Source of the DNA: Caulobacter sp. 73W
GTDB taxonomy: Bacteria; Pseudomonadota; Alphaproteobacteria; Caulobacterales; Caulobacteraceae
Direction of reading: 5' to 3'
DNA: 64,000 nt
Assembly: GCF_041021955.1 (NCBI RefSeq)
Contig: NZ_CP158375.1
Span: forward strand, 1,736,001 to 1,800,000
In this document: in pieces, positions 36,101 to 43,362 of the stretch
Layout: the number at the start of each line of letters is the position of its first letter
Position numbering within the stretch: the first letter of the stretch is position 1
Notes under the pieces: model-generated
Databases searched by the model: none
What the model was told of the DNA's origin: nothing
The model's input: the letters and a program-made list of their open reading frames with translations, nothing else
Made by a program: the position numbers and the translations under genes

Positions 36101-36118
36101 ACTGACACCGGTGGCATT
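36101..36118. promoter_or_regulatory. Candidate operator palindrome 1 (pectin locus)
   Basis: 18-bp imperfect palindrome with a perfect core CACCGGTG. Each arm matches 7 of 9 positions of AATGATACC, the arm of site 2. The centre is 43 bp (about four helical turns) from site 2. It lies between divergent pectate lyase and TonB receptor genes. It has the shape of a LacI/GntR-type operator; the regulator is not in the window. Confidence 0.55.
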
Positions 36119-36143
36119 GTCAGCGATTTGCGTTCGAGCTAGC

Positions 36144-36161
36144 AATGATACCGGTATCTTT
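36144..36161. promoter_or_regulatory. Candidate operator palindrome 2 (pectin locus)
   Basis: 18-bp palindrome with a perfect 12-bp core GATACCGGTATC (36147-36158); arms differ at one position. It sits about 160 bp before the TonB receptor start and 200 bp before the pectate lyase start, so it could control both directions. Same family as site 1. Confidence 0.65.
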
Positions 36162-36319
36162 TGCGATTAAGCGACAAAAGGGCCTGTTTTCGCCCGTCGG
36201 GCGGAGACGAGAGAGAGTGACGGCCGTTCCCTGGGCTGGGCGGCTGTAGGCGCGCATCGGCTGGCGGCATCTTCGCCGTAAAAGCCGAGCGACGCGGGAG
36301 GAGCCCGGGGAAGAGACCT

Positions 36320-39300
36320 ATGATTCACACTACGCCACAATTGCGCGCGCGCCTTGGTTGTGGAGCCTCGACGCGGGCTTTGGCGATCGGTGCGGCCCTG
36401 GCGGCCGCACTCGTCGCGGGCCATGCCTCGGCTCAGGAAGCCGCGGCCGCTGACGACACCGCCGTCGAGGAGATCGTCGTCACGGGCTTTCGGGCCGCGC
36501 TGCAGAGCGCGCTCGTCCAAAAGCGCGAATCCAACGTCATGGTCGATGTCATCAACGCCGAGGACATCGCTGACTTCCCCGACGCCAACCTGGCTAAATC
36601 GCTGCAACGCCTGCCCGGCGTTTCGATCGACCGGGTGAACGGCGAGGGCAACAAGATCTCCGTGCGCGGCCTTGGCGGCGACTTCACCCGCGTGCGCCTC
36701 AACGGCCTTGAGACCCTGTCGACCTCGGGCTCCAGCACCGCCGACGGCGCCCTGAGCCGCGACCGCGGCTTTGAGTTCAACACCTTCGCCTCGGAACTCT
36801 TCAGCTCCTTGCAGGTGCAAAAGACGGCGTCTGCGGAAGTCGACGAAGGCTCGCTGGGCGCCACGGTCGATCTGATCAGCGGCCGCCCGTTCAATTACAG
36901 CGGCCGACGCATGGCCTTCACCGCCCAGGACGCCTATTACGAGAACGGCGGCAAGCATAACCCGCGCCTGGCCGGTCTGGTTTCGGATCGTTGGGACACG
37001 CCGTTTGGCGAGTTCGGCGTCCTGGCGTCAGCGGCCTATAACCGCCGCGAACAGATCATCGACAGCTACACCCGCGGTCTGGGCGGCCCCGACTACACCT
37101 ATCGTGGCTCCACCTATAACAACGCCGCCGCCGCGGCCGCGGGCGATCCGCAAGGCTTCGCCCTGCCCACCGGCGTCAACGCCGCCAACGTCATCCCGCG
37201 GGTGACCAATCCCGAGGCGCTGCAGTACCTGATCGGCTCCAACCCGCGAGCCTACGAGCTGCTCTACGGCCCCAACAACTATCGCGGCTCGCTGGTCCGC
37301 ATCCCCACCCTGTCGTCGCTAAACCATCGCGAGCTGGAGCAGGAGCGCCTGGGCCTCACCCTATCGATGCAATGGAAGCCCACTGAGCGGACGACCATCA
37401 CCTATGATGGTCTCTACGCGGAGATGGACCAGACCGCCGACAACTATCAGATCGGGGCCATCGGCCTGAACCGCAACAACACCAACGGCAACCGCACCGC
37501 CAGCAACTTCAGCTACCAGACAGCGACCACCGCCTCGGCCGCTCAGAACACCTACGCCAACCGCAGAAGCGCCTACGCCAACTGCGCCACCCAGGCGGCG
37601 ACGTCCTTCCGCGACGCCATCGACTGCGGCCAGTCCCAGTATGGCAATACGCCGGTGTTCAATTCGACGATCTATGGCGCGGGCGGCCTGCCGGCCGGCG
37701 CGGGGAGCTTCAATCCCAATAACCTGGAAGTCTACGACTACTACAACCAGCCCGGTTCGGTCGGCTATGTGGCCCACCCGCAAGGCCAGGCCATGCGCGC
37801 CCAGTTCCTGGGCCGCCCGTCGACCCGCCTGATCGACGCCGGACTGTCGGCGGCCGGCGACAGCGCCAACTACCTGGTGTTGGGCAATGTCGACTTCCGC
37901 TCGGCCATCGACCAGGGCTCGTTCACCAACTACTTCGCCCAGAACTCAATCGACATCACCCACGAGCTCACCGACAACTTCCGGGTCCACGGCAAGTATG
38001 GCCGCTCGCGTTCGATCAACAAGAACACGGGCCTGCTGGCGGACTTCATTCGCCTGGACTCGGGCAACGGCACGGCCGGCAACGGCTACTTCGTCTATGA
38101 CGACCGCGACGGCGGTCCGATGCCGTCCATGGATTTCGGCTTCGATGTCGCCGACCCGACGAAGTGGGATTTCGTCAAGGGCTACTCGGCCCTTCGCCAC
38201 TACTACACGATCTCGCGCAACGACTACGAGGCGATGCAGTTCGACGTCGCCTATGACCTGAACCCCAACTTCACGTTCAAGGCCGGGGCCAGCCAGCGGG
38301 AGTTTGGGTTCTACTACACCCGCTATGAGCGTCTGATCGGCGACACCATGAACCCCAGCCTTCTCGAAGGCGTGCGCGGGGGCCTGGTGGGCGCAACCAC
38401 CGTCGGCCAAATGGGCCAGGTCGTAAAGTTCGGTGAAGGCCTGGACATGCCCGCGGGCACGCCCAAGAGCTTCTTCGCGCCCAATCTGGAGGCTTTCCAG
38501 CAGCGTTTCGGCTTCGACTGCAACTGCATCAACAAGTTCGGCGACTGGCGCCTGTCCGACCTTCGCAACGGCGGCGTCGGCACCTTCGGCGTCGACGAGA
38601 AGGACACCGGCTTCTTCGGGCAGGTCGACTACAACCTGACCTTCCTGGGCCGCACGCTTCGCGGCAATGTCGGGGTGCGTCAGGTCAAGACCGAGATCGA
38701 GGCGCGCGGTCGCACGCCCAGCGGCCGGCCGGTCGAGGAGGGCCACAGCTACAACGACACGCTGCCGTCGTTCAACGCCGCCTATGAGATCGATGAGAAG
38801 CTGATGCTGCGCTTCGGCGTCGCCAAGGTGATGGCGCGCCCGCAGCTGGTCGCCCTGTCCCCCGGCATCAGCAACCTGACGGTGCCCACCGGCATCGGCA
38901 CGCAGCCGGCCGACTACGACGGCAGCAACGCGGCCATCACCGTAGGCAATGTGCGTCTGAAGCCGTTCCGCGCCACCAACTATGACGCCAGCATCGAATG
39001 GTACTTCACCACCGGCGCGGTTCTGTCGGCCGCTGTGTTCCGCAAGGAGATCAACAGCTTCCCGCAGATCGTCATCCGCGAAGGACCGCTCAGCTCGATC
39101 TTCGACGCCGAAGGCATCGCCAGCATCCGGGCCACCTATGACGGCCTGGTCGATGATCAGTCGGCCAGCCGCCGAGCCTACCTGGATCAGGACCGCACCT
39201 TCCAGATCCGCCAGTACAACGATGCGCCGGGCGGCTTCCTGCAGGGCTTCGAGCTGAACTATCAGCAGAACCTGACCTTCCTGCCCGACACCTTCGGCTT

Positions 39301-39772
39301 CCTGCCACAGTGGACGCAGAACTTCGGGGTGCAGGCCAACTACACCTATATCGAGAGCGAGCTGGAATTCATCCTCGACCCGGTGGCGAACATCACTGGC
39401 AAGGCTCCGTTCCTGGGCGCCTCGCCCAAGTCGCTGAACGCCACGGTGTTCTATGAGACGCCAAAGTTCAGCGGCCGCGTCTCGGCCGCCTACCGCTCAC
39501 CCTACAAGACGACCTATCCGCTGGCCTCGGGCGGATGCAATCCAGGTGTGTGCAACTCGCCGCTGATCAACGACTTCGTCTCCAGCAAGAAGACGTTCAA
39601 CCTCGACGCTTCGCTCTCCTACCAGTGGAACGAGCACCTGACCTTCACGGCCGAGGCGCTCAACCTCACCGACCAGAAGGACCAGCGCTTCGGTTACGAG
39701 AACGACCCGCTCGTCTCGCAGTACGCCAGCACCGGCCGCCAGTTCTTCGTGGGCGCGCGCTTCGTCTACTGA
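36320..39772 (+). CDS. TonB-dependent receptor for pectin-derived oligosaccharides
   Basis: 1150-aa outer-membrane receptor. Signal peptide at residues 18-39 (ASA-QE), TonB-box-type EEIVVTGFRAAL, plug domain (NVMVDVINAEDIADFPDANLAK, GVSIDRVNGEGNKISVRGLG), then a barrel ending VGARFVY with a terminal aromatic. No STN domain, so it imports but does not signal through FecR. It is the sole plus-strand partner of the pectin operon and shares its operators, which supports uptake of oligogalacturonides or rhamnogalacturonan fragments. The plug sequence pattern matches the Caulobacter/Xanthomonas carbohydrate receptor group. Confidence 0.9.
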   Translation: MIHTTPQLRARLGCGASTRALAIGAALAAALVAGHASAQEAAAADDTAVEEIVVTGFRAALQSALVQKRESNVMVDVINAEDIADFPDANLAKSLQRLPGVSIDRVNGEGNKISVRGLGGDFTRVRLNGLETLSTSGSSTADGALSRDRGFEFNTFASELFSSLQVQKTASAEVDEGSLGATVDLISGRPFNYSGRRMAFTAQDAYYENGGKHNPRLAGLVSDRWDTPFGEFGVLASAAYNRREQIIDSYTRGLGGPDYTYRGSTYNNAAAAAAGDPQGFALPTGVNAANVIPRVTNPEALQYLIGSNPRAYELLYGPNNYRGSLVRIPTLSSLNHRELEQERLGLTLSMQWKPTERTTITYDGLYAEMDQTADNYQIGAIGLNRNNTNGNRTASNFSYQTATTASAAQNTYANRRSAYANCATQAATSFRDAIDCGQSQYGNTPVFNSTIYGAGGLPAGAGSFNPNNLEVYDYYNQPGSVGYVAHPQGQAMRAQFLGRPSTRLIDAGLSAAGDSANYLVLGNVDFRSAIDQGSFTNYFAQNSIDITHELTDNFRVHGKYGRSRSINKNTGLLADFIRLDSGNGTAGNGYFVYDDRDGGPMPSMDFGFDVADPTKWDFVKGYSALRHYYTISRNDYEAMQFDVAYDLNPNFTFKAGASQREFGFYYTRYERLIGDTMNPSLLEGVRGGLVGATTVGQMGQVVKFGEGLDMPAGTPKSFFAPNLEAFQQRFGFDCNCINKFGDWRLSDLRNGGVGTFGVDEKDTGFFGQVDYNLTFLGRTLRGNVGVRQVKTEIEARGRTPSGRPVEEGHSYNDTLPSFNAAYEIDEKLMLRFGVAKVMARPQLVALSPGISNLTVPTGIGTQPADYDGSNAAITVGNVRLKPFRATNYDASIEWYFTTGAVLSAAVFRKEINSFPQIVIREGPLSSIFDAEGIASIRATYDGLVDDQSASRRAYLDQDRTFQIRQYNDAPGGFLQGFELNYQQNLTFLPDTFGFLPQWTQNFGVQANYTYIESELEFILDPVANITGKAPFLGASPKSLNATVFYETPKFSGRVSAAYRSPYKTTYPLASGGCNPGVCNSPLINDFVSSKKTFNLDASLSYQWNEHLTFTAEALNLTDQKDQRFGYENDPLVSQYASTGRQFFVGARFVY

Positions 39773-39804
39773 CCCATCCCTTGGATCCCCTCCAAGGTAA
39801 CTTC

Positions 39805-39836
39805 GAGGGCGCCGGTGCGAACCGGCGCCCTCTTTG
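39805..39836 (+). terminator. Intrinsic terminator of the TonB receptor gene
   Basis: A perfect 12-bp GC-rich stem (GAGGGCGCCGGT / ACCGGCGCCCTC) closed by a GCGA tetraloop (a GNRA loop), followed by TTT. It begins 33 bp after the stop codon. Confidence 0.9.
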
Positions 39837-39926
39837 CGCCCCTCCCGTCGCGCCGTGCGGGCGCTCGCCGGGAACAGAGCGGTCCAAGTTTCGTTGCCAG
39901 CATCAGCCCGGCGTTGAGGAGAATGC

Positions 39927-40790
39927 GTGCGCAGCATCGAGCGGAGCCTGACGCTGTTTCGCCACCGATTCATCCCGGCGCAGCGACGGCTTGATCCGAT
40001 CACCTTGCTGGAGTGGTCGGCACGGGCTGGCTACGCGGCCAGGGGCGTCGTCTATCTGGGACTGGGCGGGGTCGTCCTTCTGGCCGCCGCCGATCTCGCC
40101 CCACGCGCGCAAGGCGCCCGGGACCTTCTGGCCGCTTGGGCGAAATGGCCGATTGGACTGGTCCTGATCGCGGCCGTCGCTTGCGGTCTGTCGGGCTTTG
40201 CGCTCTGGCGCGGCTTGCAGGCGATCTTCGACGCCGACCGCCACGGCAAGACGCCCAAGGCGTTTGCGGTGCGACTGGGCCAGGCGGTTAGCGGCGTCGT
40301 CTACGCAGCCCTGGCCTTCAGCGCCTTTGAACTGCTCGATGTCTTCGAGGACTTTGGCGAAGCCGACGAAGGCGAGTCACCCCAGGCGCTCGCCGCGCAG
40401 CTTCTGTCCTTGCCGCATGGCGACCTCCTCCTGCTTGCGGCCGGCGGGGTCTTGCTGGCGGTGGGCGTCGGCAATGTTCTCCAGGGCCTAATGCAGGATT
40501 TCGGCAAACGACTTTCGTGCAGCGAACGGGTCTGCCGGAGGGTCGTCCTTCTTGGCCGCGCCGGCTATGTGGCGCGAGGCCTGGCGACCTTGCCTGCGGG
40601 AGTGTTTTTGATCCGTGCTGGATGGGAGACTCAAAGCAGCGAAGTCCGCAGCTGGGCGGACGCGCTGCAAGTCATCGAGGAAAGGCCTATGGGCGCATGG
40701 TTGCTCGGCGTGATCGCCTTGGGCCTGCTCGCCTTCGGAGCCTTCGGGTTTGTTGAGGCGGCGTTCAGGCGGATACAGCCCAACGCGTGA
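39927..40790 (+). CDS. DUF1206 membrane protein
   Basis: 287-aa inner-membrane protein with about six to eight hydrophobic segments and three repeats of a motif around RAGYAARGVVYLGLG, GQAVSGVVYAALAF and RAGYVARGLATLPAG, the repeat typical of DUF1206. The start is the GTG at 39927, which follows GAGGAGA; an ATG at 39923 is in another frame. Function unknown; the family has six-helix repeats possibly forming a transporter-like bundle. It is monocistronic, between the receptor terminator and a low-coding region. Confidence 0.88.
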   Translation: MRSIERSLTLFRHRFIPAQRRLDPITLLEWSARAGYAARGVVYLGLGGVVLLAAADLAPRAQGARDLLAAWAKWPIGLVLIAAVACGLSGFALWRGLQAIFDADRHGKTPKAFAVRLGQAVSGVVYAALAFSAFELLDVFEDFGEADEGESPQALAAQLLSLPHGDLLLLAAGGVLLAVGVGNVLQGLMQDFGKRLSCSERVCRRVVLLGRAGYVARGLATLPAGVFLIRAGWETQSSEVRSWADALQVIEERPMGAWLLGVIALGLLAFGAFGFVEAAFRRIQPNA

Positions 40791-41163
40791 TCAGATGCTC
40801 AAGGCTGCAACTTCGTATTCTGCCCAAGGCGCGCAAGGTGGCGTCGCCATGATGGCTGCGCTCGAAACGCGAACATACTTGCACACGGTCTCTGCCCATC
40901 GGGTCATTCGTTCCGGGCGCGGGAAGCCGACTTGCTGAACCAAGGTCAGCGCCTCCCGTCGATCGATCAAGCGCAGGCGATGTTCTCTCGTGAGCGGCGA
41001 ACGAGTCGCCAGAACGGATACGCTTTTCCGGATAATCGCCTTCGATATACGCAATAGCGGAATTCCGACGGGCCTCTTCTGCTGATGAAAGACATGACCT
41101 CAGCCGCTCGAAGCGCTCCAAGCTTGTTCAGACGGATCACTTTCCAGGCGGGAAGGCCTATAA
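40791..41163. other. Intergenic region with a doubtful minus-strand ORF
   Basis: 373 bp between DUF1206 and the isochorismatase-family gene. One minus-strand frame (40791-41054, 87 aa, ending VAALSI) meets the DUF1206 stop tail to tail and has mildly gene-like sequence (RLRLIDRREALTLVQQVGFP), but it would need a TTG start and has no clear ribosome site. I regard it as unproven. Confidence 0.35.
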
Positions 41164-41826
41164 TCAGGCGCGCGGAGCCTGGAAGCTCTCGATCACGGCC
41201 GCATAGTTGGGCGCGGCCAAGGCATAGAGCTTGGCCATTTCGGCTGCTTCAGGGCGCGCCCACGTGCGATGAAGCTCGCTGAGCAATGCATTGGTGGTGG
41301 TCGGCTTGACGCCGCCTTGGACGAAGCGGGCCAAGCTGGTCCTGGACGCCATCTCGCTAGGATCCCCCGAGGCGTCGATCACCGCATAGACGTCGAACCC
41401 CGCCGCCTGAGCGTCGAGGGCCGGGAACATCACGCAGACGCTGGTCCATACCCCGGCCATGACCAGGGTCTTTCGGCCGCTGCGGCGCACTTCGTCGACA
41501 AAGGCCTCATTGTCCCAGGCGTTCACCTCACCCTTGCGCGGCACGAAGACCGCGTGAGGCGCGAGCTCGTGAATTTGCGGCATGAGCGGACCGTTGGGGC
41601 CGCGCGGCTCCGAGGCCGTGGTGATGATCGGGACGTTCAGCAGGCTCGCCAGCCGCGCAATCATCTCCACATTGCGCCTCAGATCACTCAGCGCGATGTC
41701 CTTGACCGTCTGGAACAGGCCCGATTGATGATCGAGCAGAAGGATCAGGGTGTCGTTCAGATCGATCAGCGCCGCGCCGCCGCCGGTCGGCAAGACGCTG
41801 GACTTGCCGGTGTGAGGAGAGGTCAT
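41164..41826 (-). CDS. Isochorismatase-family cysteine hydrolase (YcaC-like)
   Basis: 220-aa hydrolase. The catalytic triad typical of the superfamily is visible: Asp in LLLDHQSGL, Lys in PRKGEVNAW and Cys in AGVWTSVCVMF. No signal peptide, cytoplasmic. YcaC-type members act on small amides or are of unknown substrate. Length is normal. It follows two tiny ORFs on the same strand and may be their operon partner. Confidence 0.87.
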   Translation of the reverse strand: MTSPHTGKSSVLPTGGGAALIDLNDTLILLLDHQSGLFQTVKDIALSDLRRNVEMIARLASLLNVPIITTASEPRGPNGPLMPQIHELAPHAVFVPRKGEVNAWDNEAFVDEVRRSGRKTLVMAGVWTSVCVMFPALDAQAAGFDVYAVIDASGDPSEMASRTSLARFVQGGVKPTTTNALLSELHRTWARPEAAEMAKLYALAAPNYAAVIESFQAPRA

Positions 41827-41838
41827 GGCTTGAGGCCC

Positions 41839-41910
41839 CTAAAGGTTGAGGCCCTCAATCTCGACGGTGACGCCGGCGGGCGCTTGCAAATTCGCCGCAT
41901 CGACGTCCAT
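41839..41910 (-). CDS. Possible 23-aa peptide ORF
   Basis: ATG-started frame MDVDAANLQAPAGVTV..., stop at 41839. The ATG begins one base after the stop of the 27-aa ORF (TGACATG), a spacing typical of coupled genes, and 12 bp before the hydrolase start. Too short for family assignment; may be a leader peptide, a coupled small protein or chance. Confidence 0.3.
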   Translation of the reverse strand: MDVDAANLQAPAGVTVEIEGLNL

Positions 41911-41911
41911 G

Positions 41912-41995
41912 TCAGCGCCGCAGGGTGTGCAGAACCGCCGCCAGGGCGAGCAAGGCGAAGACGAAGAGCAGCGTGAAGATCAGGAGCTCGTGCAT
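41912..41995 (-). CDS. Small membrane protein (27 aa)
   Basis: MHELLIFTLLFVFALLALAA... ending HTLRR, one continuous hydrophobic helix with a basic C-terminus (positive-inside would place the C-terminus in the cytoplasm). The ATG at 41995 follows a GGAGGATT site at the right distance, which supports translation. Not similar to KdpF in the C-terminal residues. Lies 121 bp downstream of the 147-aa gene, in the same direction. Confidence 0.5.
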   Translation of the reverse strand: MHELLIFTLLFVFALLALAAVLHTLRR

Positions 41996-42116
41996 GGTGT
42001 AATCCTCCGATGTCCCCGGAACCGACCGGGGCTGACGAAGGAACATTGTCGGCCCGCCGCGGCCGCAGCGGAGAACATCGCGCCTATCCCCACGCGCGGG
42101 CACGGGCCGGACGAGC

Positions 42117-42560
42117 CTATCCCTTGAACGCGAGGACCTCCGCGGACAGCTCGGCCCGGTCACTGACCCTCAGGCCGCGGGCGCGCAGGTAGCCGCAAAG
42201 TTCGGCGCGCTCTCGCGCGTCGACGAGCAGCCCCGCGTCGATCACCAAACGGCCGCGCGGAGCCAGCACGCCTGCGACCGCGCCGACCAAAGTGTCGGCC
42301 CAGACCGCTTCGGGACAGCCGACGACCAGCAGCAGATCACATCGCTCATCGGCCGCCGCGGATGTAGCGCGGCGGGCGGCCTCGACGCGGGGAAAGCCGC
42401 GACGCCATAGACCAACCATGGCGTCGGCCGCTTGCGGCCCGGCCACGGCGACGGCATCGCGAGGCGTCGCCTTGGCAAGATCGAGCATTCGATCCAGGGG
42501 ATCGGCATGCGGTAGGCCCAGCAGAAATTCAGCGGCCTGGATGGCGGAATGGACGGACAT
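42117..42560 (-). CDS. Hypothetical Rossmann-like protein next to kdp
   Basis: 147 aa, MSVHSAIQAAEFLLGLP... to SAEVLAFKG. Residues about 80-120 (RCDLLLVVGCPEAVW, VLAPRGRLVIDAG) resemble the beta4-beta5 part of SAM-dependent methyltransferases, but no complete SAM-binding motif GxGxG is seen, so catalytic function is doubtful. The start at 42560 lies only 12 bp downstream of an intrinsic terminator (minus strand) that follows kdpE. The alternative start at 42623 would place the hairpin inside the coding region. Low-level read-through or attenuation is therefore expected to decide its expression. Confidence 0.6.
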   Translation of the reverse strand: MSVHSAIQAAEFLLGLPHADPLDRMLDLAKATPRDAVAVAGPQAADAMVGLWRRGFPRVEAARRATSAAADERCDLLLVVGCPEAVWADTLVGAVAGVLAPRGRLVIDAGLLVDARERAELCGYLRARGLRVSDRAELSAEVLAFKG

Positions 42561-42571
42561 GGATGACTTCC

Positions 42572-42595
42572 AAAAAACGCTCCTCTTGGGGAGCG
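42572..42595 (-). terminator. Intrinsic terminator after kdpE
   Basis: On the minus strand a CGCTCC/GGAGCG stem with a 6-nt loop is followed directly by six Ts (42577-42572). It lies 75 bp past the kdpE stop and ends 12 bp before the start of the next gene, so it may also act as an attenuator in that gene's leader. Confidence 0.85.
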
Positions 42596-42669
42596 CTGGA
42601 ACGATCGCGCTGATCGCCGACAAGCCGCCATGCGCAAAACGGGATGCCCGCGTAATCGCGGCGTAAGGA

Positions 42670-43362
42670 TTAGTCCGCCTCGAAGCGGTAGCCGACGCCC
42701 GGCTCGGTCAGGATCATCCGGGGCGCCGAGGGTTCGGCCTCCAGCTTCTGGCGAAGCTGGCCTATGAACACCCGAAGATACTGGGTGTCCTCCACATGCG
42801 CCGGTCCCCAGATGGCGGTCAGCAGGTCCTTGTGGGTAAGCAACCGCCCCTGGGCGCGAGCGAGCCGAGCCAGAAGGTCGAATTCCTTGGGCGACAGCTT
42901 CACCGGCGCCCCGGCCCGCATGACCTTGTGCTTGTCCAGATCGATGAGGATGTCGCCGGCCTGGATCTGCGACGGCCCGGCCCCGGCCTTGCCCGCATGG
43001 CGCAGGGCCACTCGGAGGCGGGCCAGAAGCTCGCCGACCCCGAAGGGTTTTTCAACATAGTCGTCGGCGCCCTTGTCCAGGGCGTCGATTTTCTCGATCT
43101 CGCGATCGCGGGCCGACAGGATAAGGATCGGCCCGGTATAGAAAGCCCGCGCCTTTTCCAGCACTTGTTTGCCGTCCATGTCCGGCAGGCCCAGATCCAG
43201 CACCACCGCATCAGGGCTCCAAAGGGCGATGGCGCGCAGACCCTCCTGCCCGCTCTCAGCCTTCAGCGGCTCATAGCCGGCCGCCTCCAGGGCGGGGCCG
43301 AGGAACCGCTGGATCTGCGGCTCGTCGTCGATGACGAGGATGCGCTGGCGAGATCCGGTCAT
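42670..43362 (-). CDS. kdpE: Kdp response regulator
   Basis: 230-aa OmpR/PhoB-type regulator. Receiver domain with DDEPQIQRFL and the phospho-acceptor Asp in DAVVLDLGLPDMDG, conserved Lys (VEKPFGVGEL), then a winged helix with KLSPKEFDLLARLARAQGRLLTHKDLL and YLRVFIGQLRQKLE. The ATG overlaps kdpD by ATGA. It activates the kdp operon at low potassium. Confidence 0.95.
   Translation of the reverse strand: MTGSRQRILVIDDEPQIQRFLGPALEAAGYEPLKAESGQEGLRAIALWSPDAVVLDLGLPDMDGKQVLEKARAFYTGPILILSARDREIEKIDALDKGADDYVEKPFGVGELLARLRVALRHAGKAGAGPSQIQAGDILIDLDKHKVMRAGAPVKLSPKEFDLLARLARAQGRLLTHKDLLTAIWGPAHVEDTQYLRVFIGQLRQKLEAEPSAPRMILTEPGVGYRFEAD

Larger units (their letters stand above)
35947..36319. promoter_or_regulatory. 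Bidirectional control region of the pectin locus
   Basis: 373 bp between the divergent pectate lyase and TonB receptor genes. It holds the two operator-like palindromes and a long receptor leader. No small gene or RNA was recognised. Confidence 0.6.

Noticed and set aside
40791-41054. 87-aa minus-strand ORF convergent with DUF1206
   Set aside because: Needs a TTG start, lacks a ribosome site and has no recognised domain; left as a note.
41912-41995. A second kdpF
   Set aside because: The LRPxRF ending is absent and it is not beside kdpA. It is only called a small membrane ORF.
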